NCBI GenBank assembly: GCA_009774245.1
Contig: VSNM01000016.1
Location: 1 to 64,000 of the forward strand
Length of the DNA: 64,000 nt
DNA from: Lachnospiraceae bacterium
Lineage (GTDB): Bacteria; Bacillota; Clostridia; Lachnospirales; Lachnospiraceae
Reading direction: 5' to 3'
The notes under the pieces were generated by a model. The model made no database searches. It worked only from the letters and a program-made list of their open reading frames with translations, and had not been told where the DNA came from. A program made the position numbers and the translations under genes. Every line of letters starts with the position of its first letter. Positions within the stretch are counted from its first letter, which is position 1. Below are positions 42,952 through 51,877 of the stretch, one piece after another.

Positions 42952-44472
42952 TTACGACAGTTTCATTATAATCTCCTCAAACTGCATCCCATGCGATGCC
43001 TTGACAAGCACAATATCACCGTCATGGATAATCTCCTCGATTTCCGCGAACAATTTTTCCTTGTTCTCATAATAATAGGATTTCACAGACGGGTTCTTCA
43101 CACTCTGCACGCCGTCATACATATGCCTGCACAATCCCCCTACACAGATGATCACATCAATCGCCTTGTCTGCCGCATAGGCACCGACCTCGCGGTGCAG
43201 CGCCGCCTCGTCTGTACCAAGCTCGAACATGTCCCCGAGAATCGCGACTTTACGCATATTTTTATGATGCCTTACCTGCTCTACTACCATTTCTGACACG
43301 TCTGTCATATGTGAAGCATCTATTTTTTCCGGCGCATTTGCCGTACCTGGCACACCCGCCACCTCTGACACATCCGTCATGTGAAGCAGGTCGATCGCCG
43401 CCTTCATGGAGACAGGATTGGCATTGTAACAGTCGTCGATCAATGTCAGTCTGCCCGTGCGAATCACATGGCTTCTGCCGCCGACAGCCTCCACATCACG
43501 GATTCCAGACTGAATCTGCTGCGCAGACAATCCAAACAACACGCCCACGGTTGTCGCAGCGAGCGCATTGTATAGCATATGCTCGCCAGGAAGCGGTATC
43601 TCCACCACAAAGTCAGTCTCAGTCCCATCTTTCATGAGCCCTTTCCTGATGTGAATCTGTGCCCTGCTGCCCATCAGTCCTCTGTTCTCATAATGGTCCG
43701 CATAAACAGCACTGTTCTCTCCGCTGCCAAAATAGACAGGGACACTCCCTCTGACCTCCCTGATCGTGACCAGCTTGTCATCATCGCCATTGAGACATAC
43801 CCTGCCACCCTCGCGCATAAAATCAAAGATCTCCGTCTTTGCCTTGAGGATTCCGTCCCGTGAGCCAAGATTTTCCAGATGGCACTGCCCGATATTCGTG
43901 ATCAGGCACACGTCCGGCTTAGCGATCCGGCTCAATCTATGCATCTCGCCAAAGTCGCTGATTCCCATTTCCAGGACTGCGATCTCACAATCCTCGCGAA
44001 TCTGGAGCACAGTCAGCGGCAGCCCTACCTCATTGTTGTAGTTCCCCTGCGTCTTTGCCACACGAAACCCCTTTGACAGCACACTCGCGACAAACTCCTT
44101 CGTGCTGGTCTTGCCGACGCTCCCTGTAATGCCGACCACCCTGATATCAAGCTGCCTTCTGTAATATTCCGCTACATCCTTTAGCGCCTGAAAGCTGTCC
44201 TTCACAATGATAAAAGCACCTTTAGGATTCTCCGGAGCCTTCTCACAGATCACCCCCATCGCACCGGCATCATATACCTGATCGATAAAGCTGTGTCCGT
44301 CCACACGCTCACCGCGCGTTGCGATAAAGATATAATCCTTTCCCACCTTCCGCGAATCGAGCACTACCCCCGCCGCTTCTGTCGCATCCGCATCAACAGT
44401 GTCCTGCTTTCCAGGCATATAAAGAACACCGTCCACTGCCTCAGCGATTTTGTTCAATGTCATATTTCTCAT
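42952..44472 (-). CDS. murF: UDP-MurNAc-tripeptide D-alanyl-D-alanine ligase
   Basis: 506 residues. Mur ligase ATP loop GITGSVGKTSTKEF (about 115-128), NEVGLPLTVL, EMGISDFGEM, NIGQCHLENLGS, and the C-terminal DDCYNANPVSMKAAIDLL and AILGDMFELG. It joins D-Ala-D-Ala to the stem peptide. Between AIDLL and the KVAILGDM block is an insertion of about 40 residues with a duplicated 12-residue unit (IDLLHMTDVSEV and IDASHMTDVSEM, 24 residues apart), which I do not know from other MurF proteins. It follows ddl by 24 bases, so precursor and ligase are made together. Confidence 0.93.
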   Translation of the reverse strand: MRNMTLNKIAEAVDGVLYMPGKQDTVDADATEAAGVVLDSRKVGKDYIFIATRGERVDGHSFIDQVYDAGAMGVICEKAPENPKGAFIIVKDSFQALKDVAEYYRRQLDIRVVGITGSVGKTSTKEFVASVLSKGFRVAKTQGNYNNEVGLPLTVLQIREDCEIAVLEMGISDFGEMHRLSRIAKPDVCLITNIGQCHLENLGSRDGILKAKTEIFDFMREGGRVCLNGDDDKLVTIREVRGSVPVYFGSGENSAVYADHYENRGLMGSRAQIHIRKGLMKDGTETDFVVEIPLPGEHMLYNALAATTVGVLFGLSAQQIQSGIRDVEAVGGRSHVIRTGRLTLIDDCYNANPVSMKAAIDLLHMTDVSEVAGVPGTANAPEKIDASHMTDVSEMVVEQVRHHKNMRKVAILGDMFELGTDEAALHREVGAYAADKAIDVIICVGGLCRHMYDGVQSVKNPSVKSYYYENKEKLFAEIEEIIHDGDIVLVKASHGMQFEEIIMKLS

Positions 44473-44496
44473 GACAGCCCCTCCATTATCAATAAA

Positions 44497-45540
44497 TTAC
44501 CTATACTTTTCCATAGAGCTGTCAATAATCCGCTGGCATAAATCCGCAAAGCTCATACCCACAGCAGCAGCCTCCTGAGGAAGCAATGATGTCGGTGTCA
44601 TACCCGGCAGGGTATTTGCTTCCAGACAGTAAAATTTGTACTCGTTGTCCATGCGAAAATCCATGCGGGCATACGTTTTAAAGCGAAGTGCCCTGTAAAC
44701 CGTCTCCGCACAGGACTGCATCGCTCTTGTCACATTGGCATCAAGCTCTGCCGGACACGTCTCCACTGTCGATCCCGCCTGATACTTATTTTTGTAATCA
44801 TAAAATCCAACCTTCGGCGCAATCTCAATCACAGGGAGCGCCTCTCCATCTATGACACCAATCGAAAACTCCCGCCCCTCTATGTACTGCTCAATAATCA
44901 CCCTGTCCTCAAAAGCATATGCCTTTTCCAGCGCTGCGTCAAGCTGTGCCCTGTCATCTGCGCGATATACCCCCACGCTGGAGCCGCCGCAGTTCACTTT
45001 CACGATGCAGGGGAAAATATTCCATGTATCAATCAGCTGATGCTCGTTTCGACAGATCGTTATTCCCTTAGGCGTCGGTATTCTGTATTTATGAAAAAGC
45101 TCTTTCGAGATCGCCTTATCCATGGCAAGCGCGCTGGAGAGATAGTCCGTCCCTGTGTATTTGATATCCAGCAGATCAAACATCGCCTGTATCTTTCCGT
45201 CCTCACCGTTTTGTCCATGCAGCGCCAGAAATACAATGTCTGCCTGTGAACAAATCTGGATGACATTCGGCCCTATGACGCACTCCGGATTATCCTTCCT
45301 GCGCGCCTTCACCGCACTGATATCCGGATTGATCTCTGTTATTTCACCGAAATTTTCACTCCAATCCCTTTCAATCGCAAAGATATCATCGACCGCCTCC
45401 TCGTATCCGAGATACACATCCAGCAAAACCGGTTCATGTCCCTTTTCCCTGAGCGCATGATAAATCATGGAACCTGTAACCAGCGATACATCCCGCTCCG
45501 TACTGATTCCGCCTGCCAATATAACGATTTTCATTTTCAT
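44497..45540 (-). CDS. ddl: D-alanine--D-alanine ligase
   Basis: 347 residues. ATP-grasp ligase with ILAGGISTERDVSLVTG at the start, LHGQNGEDGKIQAMFD, CGGSSVGVYR, EQYIEGREFSIGVI, ARMDFRMDN, and LEANTLPGMTPTSLLP. Makes the D-Ala-D-Ala dipeptide used by MurF, the next gene. A second ATG two codons in (45534) has a slightly better distance to GGGGGA. Confidence 0.94.
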   Translation of the reverse strand: MKMKIVILAGGISTERDVSLVTGSMIYHALREKGHEPVLLDVYLGYEEAVDDIFAIERDWSENFGEITEINPDISAVKARRKDNPECVIGPNVIQICSQADIVFLALHGQNGEDGKIQAMFDLLDIKYTGTDYLSSALAMDKAISKELFHKYRIPTPKGITICRNEHQLIDTWNIFPCIVKVNCGGSSVGVYRADDRAQLDAALEKAYAFEDRVIIEQYIEGREFSIGVIDGEALPVIEIAPKVGFYDYKNKYQAGSTVETCPAELDANVTRAMQSCAETVYRALRFKTYARMDFRMDNEYKFYCLEANTLPGMTPTSLLPQEAAAVGMSFADLCQRIIDSSMEKYR

Positions 45541-45564
45541 TCCCCCAACACCTATTTCTCTAAT

Positions 45565-46971
45565 TCATTTTTCTAGTTCATTAATATTTTCAATCATGTC
45601 GCCCATGCCAAACAGCAGGATACCTCTCCATTCCAGGCTCTTCACCTGCGCGCCATCCGCCCCCATATAACAGATGCCGGCCTCATTCAGCCCACCCATA
45701 TATTGTATGGTATTCTCGATGATCATAGTATATTCCTTACTGGGCGTCAGATAATTGACAAAACTCAGGTGAAGCATACTGGACATATTATCCTCCACGG
45801 TCCTCGTACCTGTGCCAAAGACGCCATCCTGTTTCACATCCTCGCAGATCGCTTCCACCCGGTCTACCATATCCCTCATAATATATGTGCCAAGATCGCG
45901 GTCGGTGCCTTTCTCCGCGCTGATATAAGCCAGCACACCATAAAAGACAAACCGCTCGCCGGAATAATCACCGCCCCGCGCCCTCAGAAACTCCTCAGCG
46001 ATGGTCTTGTACTCCACTCCGCCGTCCGTATGAAAAAGCTGTGCAGCCGCATAGAATCTCGCATTTTTCTCGCTGTCCGTCTCACATGGCTGCTTCTCAA
46101 GCCACTTCCATGCCGCATCCGCCGCGTTCTGATACTCTCTGCCCACGCTGGCCTCGTAGCGCCCAAACATATCCCAGCTCATCGCCATAATTCCGCAAAA
46201 TGCCGCTGTCGCCTCATAATCATGATACAGACTCCCGTCGCTGTTCTGCCTGGAACTCAGCCACTTTCCCATATATAAGAGCTGCGTGACAAGCTGCTTA
46301 TCCTGCTCGCTCTGATCCAAATGCTGATAGGCCGCCTCAAAGAGTGTGCCATTGCACTGCAGCGCATACATGACGACATGCATCCCAAAACTCACATCAC
46401 ATACACCCTCCGGACTATCCTGCAGCTCTGCGCCAGAGATATTTTTTAACATGCTCAGAAACAGGTTTTCATAGATATCCTCAGCGATTTCAAAGGAATA
46501 CGACTGCCCCACGATATCGGTATGGATATAGTATGTTCCCGCCTCGTCAAAACTCGAAAAATCCCCCACGCTCAACGTCTGACCACTCAGCGGATCAATC
46601 TCCCCAGGCGGTATCACGCCTGTATAGACCACTTCACCATCCTGACTCCGCACTACATCGAATGTCTGTCCGTAACTGTCCCCCGCAAAGATTACCTTTT
46701 TTTCCCTGCCCGGCACATATCCCGCCACATCGACATAGATACTCGGCCTGCTCACTGGCAGCGCCACCCCATACGACGCGAGCACAGAACCGAAGCTTTC
46801 CTGCTGTGCAGCGCCGGAATCCTGCGCCATGCCCGTCATATCCGCCCCATTTCCCTGCTTTGCGTCCTGCTGCTGTGTCTTTCCCTGTATGCCGCAGGAG
46901 GCGGCTGTCATGATTACTGTCAGCATGATACCGCAAAAAATACATTTGCGGGATTTATTCCAGAATTTCAT
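45565..46971 (-). CDS. Lipoprotein with cellulase-Ig and GH9-like domains
   Basis: 468 residues. Lipobox TAASCGIQ (Cys about 26). Residues about 70-160 read as a CelD_N-type Ig domain (IYVDVAGYVPGREKKVIFAGD, FDVVRSQDGEVVYTG, DEAGTYYIH). The rest is an alpha-helical toroid like GH9 (MGKWLSSRQNSDGSLYHDYEATAAFCGIMAMSW). The usual GH9 DAGD catalytic-base motif is not visible, so it may bind rather than cut glycan, or act on a different polymer. It stands 24 bases upstream of ddl, hence perhaps a peptidoglycan or wall-glycan role. Confidence 0.7.
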   Translation of the reverse strand: MKFWNKSRKCIFCGIMLTVIMTAASCGIQGKTQQQDAKQGNGADMTGMAQDSGAAQQESFGSVLASYGVALPVSRPSIYVDVAGYVPGREKKVIFAGDSYGQTFDVVRSQDGEVVYTGVIPPGEIDPLSGQTLSVGDFSSFDEAGTYYIHTDIVGQSYSFEIAEDIYENLFLSMLKNISGAELQDSPEGVCDVSFGMHVVMYALQCNGTLFEAAYQHLDQSEQDKQLVTQLLYMGKWLSSRQNSDGSLYHDYEATAAFCGIMAMSWDMFGRYEASVGREYQNAADAAWKWLEKQPCETDSEKNARFYAAAQLFHTDGGVEYKTIAEEFLRARGGDYSGERFVFYGVLAYISAEKGTDRDLGTYIMRDMVDRVEAICEDVKQDGVFGTGTRTVEDNMSSMLHLSFVNYLTPSKEYTMIIENTIQYMGGLNEAGICYMGADGAQVKSLEWRGILLFGMGDMIENINELEK

Positions 46972-47076
46972 TTTCCATCATTCCTTTTCGTGCACTCCGC
47001 CTGAACTGTTACGCCCTATCTCAATATTCTACACGCATTTTTCTGACAAGTAAAGCGCTGTCTTTATGAAATCCCT

Positions 47077-48423
47077 TTAAAATGTAGATTTAAATTCCCA
47101 TTTTCCCTTATGATAGCGCCCCATGCTGACGATGCCGGTGAGCGCCCACGTCAGTCCGGTAGTGAGAAAGATTCCCCACACGCCGATAAACGGTATCCTC
47201 GTGAGCGGAACCGCAAAGCCCACGCGTCCCGCCACCTCCATCAGTCCGTTAAGCATGGCAAAAGCGGCGTCTCCTGCCCCGTTCAGCACACTTCTCGCCA
47301 CATAGATCATCCCCAGAAAGAAATAAAAGCAGCTTGTGATCGCCAGCCCTCTCGCGCCGATCGCGATCACCTCCGGCTCCGTCACAAATATGCCAACGAT
47401 CTCTTCCCCGAGCAGCTGGCATGGAATCAGCATCACGATACTAAATACAACAACACAGCGAAAACCCGCCCTGTATCCCTGTTTCACCCGATCAAGCTTT
47501 CCCGCGCCGATATTCTGACCGGTGTATGTTGTGAGCGCTGCTCCGAGTGAATTGTAGGGCTGCTGTACGAGCTGTTCGATGCGGCCGAGCGCTGTGTTGG
47601 CGGCCACCACATTCTCTCCAAAGCCATTGACTACTTTCTGCAGAAAAATACAGGAAAAAGCAATCAGGGCATTCTGCAGCGCGATCGGAAGCCCAAGCCG
47701 AAAACAGCGCGCCATGATATCCTTCCGTATCGGACGATTTTCCTTTCTGATACGAAAGTACGAAATCCTGCACAGGGCATATGCAAATGCGCCGATCGCC
47801 GCCACGAGCTGCGCAATCACCGTCGCGAGCGCCACCCCGAATACAGACCAGCCAAACACGATGACAAACAACAGGTCCAGCCCGATATTAATAAAACATG
47901 CAACTACCATAAAATACAACGGCGTCCTGGAATCCCCCAGCGCGCGCAGCACTGATGCCACACCATTATATGCCGCGATTGCCAGTATCCCCGCACAGGA
48001 GACGCGCATGTACGTAACCGCGTCGTCCAGTATGATCTCCGGCGTGTCAAGCGCTGCCAGCACCCACCTTGCCGACACGATACCGATCACTCCCATGAAA
48101 ACCGAAACGACAGCCAGCAGATACATACCGTTTATGATGCTTTTCTCCACCATATCCATCCTGTCCGCGCCGAAGTGCTGCGACACCACGACGCCAACGC
48201 CCGCTGAGATGCCAAAGCTCATGGCAAACAGCAGGAAATTGAGCGAGCCTGTGGCTCCCACTGCCGCCAGCGCGTTCGCGCCGACAAAACGCCCCACCAC
48301 GATAGAGTCAACCATGTTGTAAAACTGCTGAAACAGATTCCCGATCAGCATCGGAATCGTGAACCTGAGAAGAAGTCTGGCCGGACTCCCCTCTGTCATA
48401 CTGTACACTGCCTGCTTTTCCAT
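47077..48423 (-). CDS. MATE-family multidrug efflux transporter
   Basis: 449 residues from ATG 48423, with GAGAGG upstream (the frame is open to 48540). Twelve helices in two halves; starts MTEGSPARLLLRFTIPMLIG and has NLFQQFYNMVDSIVVGRFVG, the conserved MATE opening. DinF/NorM-like proton- or sodium-coupled export of cationic compounds. It follows the YlmH-like gene on the same strand by about 200 bases. Confidence 0.92.
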   Translation of the reverse strand: MEKQAVYSMTEGSPARLLLRFTIPMLIGNLFQQFYNMVDSIVVGRFVGANALAAVGATGSLNFLLFAMSFGISAGVGVVVSQHFGADRMDMVEKSIINGMYLLAVVSVFMGVIGIVSARWVLAALDTPEIILDDAVTYMRVSCAGILAIAAYNGVASVLRALGDSRTPLYFMVVACFINIGLDLLFVIVFGWSVFGVALATVIAQLVAAIGAFAYALCRISYFRIRKENRPIRKDIMARCFRLGLPIALQNALIAFSCIFLQKVVNGFGENVVAANTALGRIEQLVQQPYNSLGAALTTYTGQNIGAGKLDRVKQGYRAGFRCVVVFSIVMLIPCQLLGEEIVGIFVTEPEVIAIGARGLAITSCFYFFLGMIYVARSVLNGAGDAAFAMLNGLMEVAGRVGFAVPLTRIPFIGVWGIFLTTGLTWALTGIVSMGRYHKGKWEFKSTF

Positions 48424-48624
48424 AATCATACCTCTCTGATTCTGTGAATTTCTCCATCCTGCAAGCAAACATGCTCCACTCTGACAATACAATATCCTCG
48501 CATGCCACGGCCGCCATTTGCTTTCCCGAAATGCTATCATATCACGAATAACAAATAAATCAATGGGGTATCTCCTAAATAAATAAGTTTTTACAAATTT
48601 AGCATCGAAATGTACAAAAATTTA

Positions 48625-49386
48625 TTAGGAACAGAAAATATCGACCTCCACATTCAGTTTTCCCTTGCGTGTCTCCCCTGATACGCCCACAAACCGGAAT
48701 CTTCCAAAACCGCGCACAGTCACTTTGTCATCCGGTTTTAACTGCCCTCCGCTGTTCTCATTGAGCCTGCCGTTTACAAAAACCCTTTTTGCCCGGAAAA
48801 GGTCTACGCTCTCACTTCTTGACAGATTATAGACTTTCGCAATAATGCTGTCGGCACGCGCCGCACTGACCTGTACATTTTTGCGCTCCAGCCTTGTGAC
48901 GGCGCTCTCCGGTATTTTCTCTGCAATTCGGCATTTGACATTCGTGTGTCTGACCTGTTCCAGATTTTCTATAATATAGGGCGCCATCTTCTCCGTGCAG
49001 AACAAAAATGCATGTTTCCCAACAATAATGATATCCCCGAGCGTGCCGCGCTCAATGCCGAGATTCATCAGAGCGCCCAGATAATCCCTGTGCCCCAGCT
49101 CCTCGCCAAACTTCTCAACAAGCGGTGCGATCTCAATACACTGAATCGGAAAAACCTCCTCATACCCGCAGAGCTCCTCACTCCCAAAGCGCAGCATCAC
49201 ACGCTCACAGTCCGCCGTGCCGCCGGACACTGTGACCGGCACATAGGACAGCTCCCGCTCCATATGGTAATAAATGTCAAGCTCCGCCGCCGACAGAAAG
49301 CCGGTAAATAGATACTGGCCATTATTATAAGCCTTGTCCGCCAGCTCCCCCAATCGTTTTCTAAACAGTATCTCCTCCGCATCCAT
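48625..49386 (-). CDS. YlmH-like RNA-binding protein with S4 domain
   Basis: 253 residues from ATG 49386 (GAGAGG upstream; the frame is open to 49413). N-terminal YlmH region (FTGFLSAAELDIYYHM, HRDYLGALMNLGIERGTLGDI), then a C-terminal S4 domain (VSAARADSIIAKVYNLSRSESVDLFRAKRVFVNG, DDKVTVRGFGRF). YlmH proteins bind ribosomal RNA or tRNA on obstructed ribosomes; in many Firmicutes the gene lies in the division cluster, but here it stands apart from it. Confidence 0.9.
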   Translation of the reverse strand: MDAEEILFRKRLGELADKAYNNGQYLFTGFLSAAELDIYYHMERELSYVPVTVSGGTADCERVMLRFGSEELCGYEEVFPIQCIEIAPLVEKFGEELGHRDYLGALMNLGIERGTLGDIIIVGKHAFLFCTEKMAPYIIENLEQVRHTNVKCRIAEKIPESAVTRLERKNVQVSAARADSIIAKVYNLSRSESVDLFRAKRVFVNGRLNENSGGQLKPDDKVTVRGFGRFRFVGVSGETRKGKLNVEVDIFCS

Positions 49387-49422
49387 ACTCTGTGTCCCTC
49401 TCCAAAAAATCATTTATTTCAT

Positions 49423-49875
49423 TTAATTTTTTTCCATCGCCTGCAGATAGTCCCTGTCCCACAGAAGGATTTTCAGTTTCCGTGCCGCCTGCACCGCCGG
49501 TTTCGTAAAATACTGGTTCGTCAGCACCGCTCCGACCATCCTGTCATAGTAATCTCTTCCCGCGTATGCCTCCTGCACCGCCTTCACACCCACAAGCCCT
49601 GTATATCGCTTGCACTGAATCGCGTAAGTCACGCCATCCTTCTCCGCGAGAATGTCAATGCCGTAATCACCACTGCTGCGCGTGACTTTCACATCGACAA
49701 AGCCGTCCGCCGCGAGCAGATCCGCGCAGTAGTATTCAAAGTCAAAACCGTCCATTGTATCAAGCGCCCGCTGCCTCGCCGCGGCACGAAACTGACGGCA
49801 GACCAGCACCCCAGCCGCCGCTGCGAGCACAATGCCCGCTATGATCGCCATTACCGTAAAAATCTGTGTATTCAT
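49423..49875 (-). CDS. Membrane-anchored Mrr-like restriction endonuclease domain
   Basis: 150 residues from ATG 49875 (TGGAG seven bases before; the frame is open to 49887). One N-terminal helix (TVMAIIAGIVLAAAAGVLV), a short basic linker, then the Mrr_cat fold: GFDFEYYCADLLAADGF, SSGDYGIDILAEKDGVTYAIQCKRY with the D and QxK catalytic residues, and AYAGRDYYDRMVGAVLTNQYF. Mrr-type nucleases cut modified or foreign DNA; the membrane anchor is found in a subset whose role is unclear. It lies 36 bases upstream of the YlmH-like gene. Confidence 0.85.
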   Translation of the reverse strand: MNTQIFTVMAIIAGIVLAAAAGVLVCRQFRAAARQRALDTMDGFDFEYYCADLLAADGFVDVKVTRSSGDYGIDILAEKDGVTYAIQCKRYTGLVGVKAVQEAYAGRDYYDRMVGAVLTNQYFTKPAVQAARKLKILLWDRDYLQAMEKN

Positions 49876-50063
49876 CTGTGACTCCATCTCACTTTTCCAA
49901 ACGTATCATTCTATTCCTCATAACTGCATAAATTGATTCGCAGCCTGCCAACGAATGAATCCATTGTACCACACAGATGTTCGTTATGCAAGTTGTTTTC
50001 TCAAGTTATTTTCATAAAAAATTTCCCTTTACAAATCGTGCATTTTGTTGTATAGTTCGATTA

Positions 50064-50091
50064 TTACAGATTATTACAATATATTTATAAT
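50064..50091 (+). promoter_or_regulatory. Promoter of the folT transcript
   Basis: TTACAG (50064-50069), 16-base spacer, TATAAT (50086-50091). The transcript would begin at the 5' edge of the riboswitch. Confidence 0.5.
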
Positions 50092-50094
50092 CAT

Positions 50095-50205
50095 GCAGAG
50101 TAGAATCGCGTGCGTCAAGTGCCTTGTGAACAGGGAGTTGTCACAGGGACGAAAAGAGAAAATGTTTTTATTTTCTTTTGCGGTACGGGATTCGCATCCC
50201 GCTGC
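50095..50205 (+). promoter_or_regulatory. Tetrahydrofolate (THF) riboswitch
   Basis: The aptamer core matches the THF class: GCAGAGTAGAATCGCGTGCG, then TCAAGTG, a stem with AGGGAGTTGTCAC, a long P3-like stem (AGAAAAT...ATTTTCT), GCGGT, and a closing GCATCCCGCTGC that pairs back to GCAG for P1. It senses folate and lowers expression of the transporter. The Shine-Dalgarno (AAAGGAGG, about 50268) lies about 60 bases after the aptamer, so control is probably at translation. Confidence 0.85.
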
Positions 50206-50282
50206 TACATATTTGACTGATTAAGATTTTCTTAGGTCTCATTTGTGTAGTTTCAGGCTGCTGCATAAAGGAGGCTTTTTTT

Positions 50283-50846
50283 ATGCAAAAACTTTATCTT
50301 GATTCCTTCAAGGAGCTAAAGGTCACACACAATCTCGTCCTTTGCGGGCTGATGGCGGCGCTGGCGGTCGTGCTCAACTACACCACCTCCATCTATATCA
50401 CGCCCAATATCCGTATCGGCTTCTCGGGGCTTCCAAACCGCGTCGTGGAATACCTGTTTGGCCCGTGGGTAGGAGCTGTCTTTGGCGCCATGCTTGATAT
50501 TCTGAAATACCTGTTAAAACCGGACGGCGGCGCTTTCTTCTTCGGCTACACGTTCAACGTCATGGCGGCCGGCGTGATCTACGGTTTCATCCTGTATAGA
50601 AAACCTGTCAGGATCTGGCGCATTTTGATCGCGGAATTTCTGACAAAGGCAATCGTAAACTGCGGTCTGAACACCTTATGGCTCGCTCTCCTGAATGGAA
50701 ATGCCTTTATGGCGATCCTGCCCGCGCGCGTAATCAAAAACATTATCATGCTGCCAATCGACACCGCGATCCTGTTTTTCACACTCACCTTTGTCGCAAA
50801 GCTCATGAATATGCCTGAATTTCGCAGATACCGGCGCGAAAAATAA
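50283..50846 (+). CDS. folT: ECF transporter S component, folate (FolT)
   Basis: 187 residues, about six membrane helices. N-terminal VTHNLVLCGLMAALAVVLNY is the helix-1 region that docks on the ECF module; GFSGLPNRVVEYLFGPWVGAVFGA and LLKPDGGAFFFGYTFNVMAAG are the family's ligand region. Imports folates with the shared EcfA/A'/T module, encoded elsewhere. Placement directly after a THF riboswitch supports the substrate. Confidence 0.93.
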   Translation: MQKLYLDSFKELKVTHNLVLCGLMAALAVVLNYTTSIYITPNIRIGFSGLPNRVVEYLFGPWVGAVFGAMLDILKYLLKPDGGAFFFGYTFNVMAAGVIYGFILYRKPVRIWRILIAEFLTKAIVNCGLNTLWLALLNGNAFMAILPARVIKNIIMLPIDTAILFFTLTFVAKLMNMPEFRRYRREK

Positions 50847-50959
50847 CGTTTTCCTTTTTTTGCCGAACACAAATTAAGTCTTTTTTCGCACAAAAAAATG
50901 TGCTAGAATATGTGTATAACACTCGTAAAAATGACTTTTCAAGCGGAAGGGATACATAT

Positions 50960-51862
50960 ATGAACTGTAATGACAACCATATTATTTTTGATGAACTGAA
51001 ATCTCTGGTAGACCGCTCAGCGCTGATCTGGCTGACCATCATGGCGGGAGCGGCCCTCATGATTGGTCTGCTCTGCCTTGCCGGCGCACTGCCAACAGCA
51101 GCGCTATGGTCTTTGGTCTGGCTGGTTCCGACAGTGCCTGCACTGTGGCTTGTCGTATGCCGCTATCACAAAAAAGCAAGGACGCTTGCGCAGAAACAGC
51201 AGATTTCCATCATGGCATATCATGCCAGACAGGTATTGGGACAGCTGTTGCCACAGGTTCCGGACACAATGATCTCCGACAGCCGGATCAAAATGCGCTA
51301 TCTGGCACGCCATGGCATTGACATCGACGCCGCCATGACAAGACTGGGACAAAACACAGAAAAATATAATGAACTGGCAATGGCGTTCCTGAAAATCAGT
51401 GATAAATATGAGGATACCCTCTACGATCTGATGCAGCGCGACACCCTGATGCAGTATGGGGCTTATGCTCACGTCCTGAGAGTCAGAGCAAATGAGCTGG
51501 GGATTGTCAACCTCACAGATACCGCATTTTTCCATGAGATGGAAGCCTATGCCGGCGATCTGGATACCATCCGCAACAATTGGAAAAAGCTTTCCTTTGA
51601 GCTCGATGAGGCCTATAGCATCCTGAGCGAATATGTGAAGTCGCTTGATCTGAAAGACGACGCCATCGACAAGGACGGAAATCATATGTCCTTCAGGAAA
51701 TGGGGAGAGCAGCTCCAGAAGGCGTTCGAGGCACTTGAGACCTATGACACCCAGAAAGCCAGAACGATCTTAAACGAGCTCGTCCGATTTCCCATTGACT
51801 CCGATATCACCCAGGCATTAAAAGGCATCCTGTCAAACATTGATGAGATGATGGCAGTCTGA
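50960..51862 (+). CDS. Membrane protein with HPt-like domain
   Basis: 300 residues from ATG 50960, with GGAAGGG eight bases before (the frame is open to 50900). Two adjacent membrane helices at about 20-68. The following region (about 105-240) has the outline of a histidine phosphotransfer domain: GIDIDAAMTRLGQNTEKYNELAMAF, then AHVLRVRANELGIVNLTDTA, where the His sits where the phosphorylated His of AHxLKG motifs lies. The Lys-Gly after it is replaced. A phosphorelay or scaffold role is inferred. No kinase gene adjoins. Confidence 0.7.
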   Translation: MNCNDNHIIFDELKSLVDRSALIWLTIMAGAALMIGLLCLAGALPTAALWSLVWLVPTVPALWLVVCRYHKKARTLAQKQQISIMAYHARQVLGQLLPQVPDTMISDSRIKMRYLARHGIDIDAAMTRLGQNTEKYNELAMAFLKISDKYEDTLYDLMQRDTLMQYGAYAHVLRVRANELGIVNLTDTAFFHEMEAYAGDLDTIRNNWKKLSFELDEAYSILSEYVKSLDLKDDAIDKDGNHMSFRKWGEQLQKAFEALETYDTQKARTILNELVRFPIDSDITQALKGILSNIDEMMAV

Positions 51863-51877
51863 TACATAATTGACATA

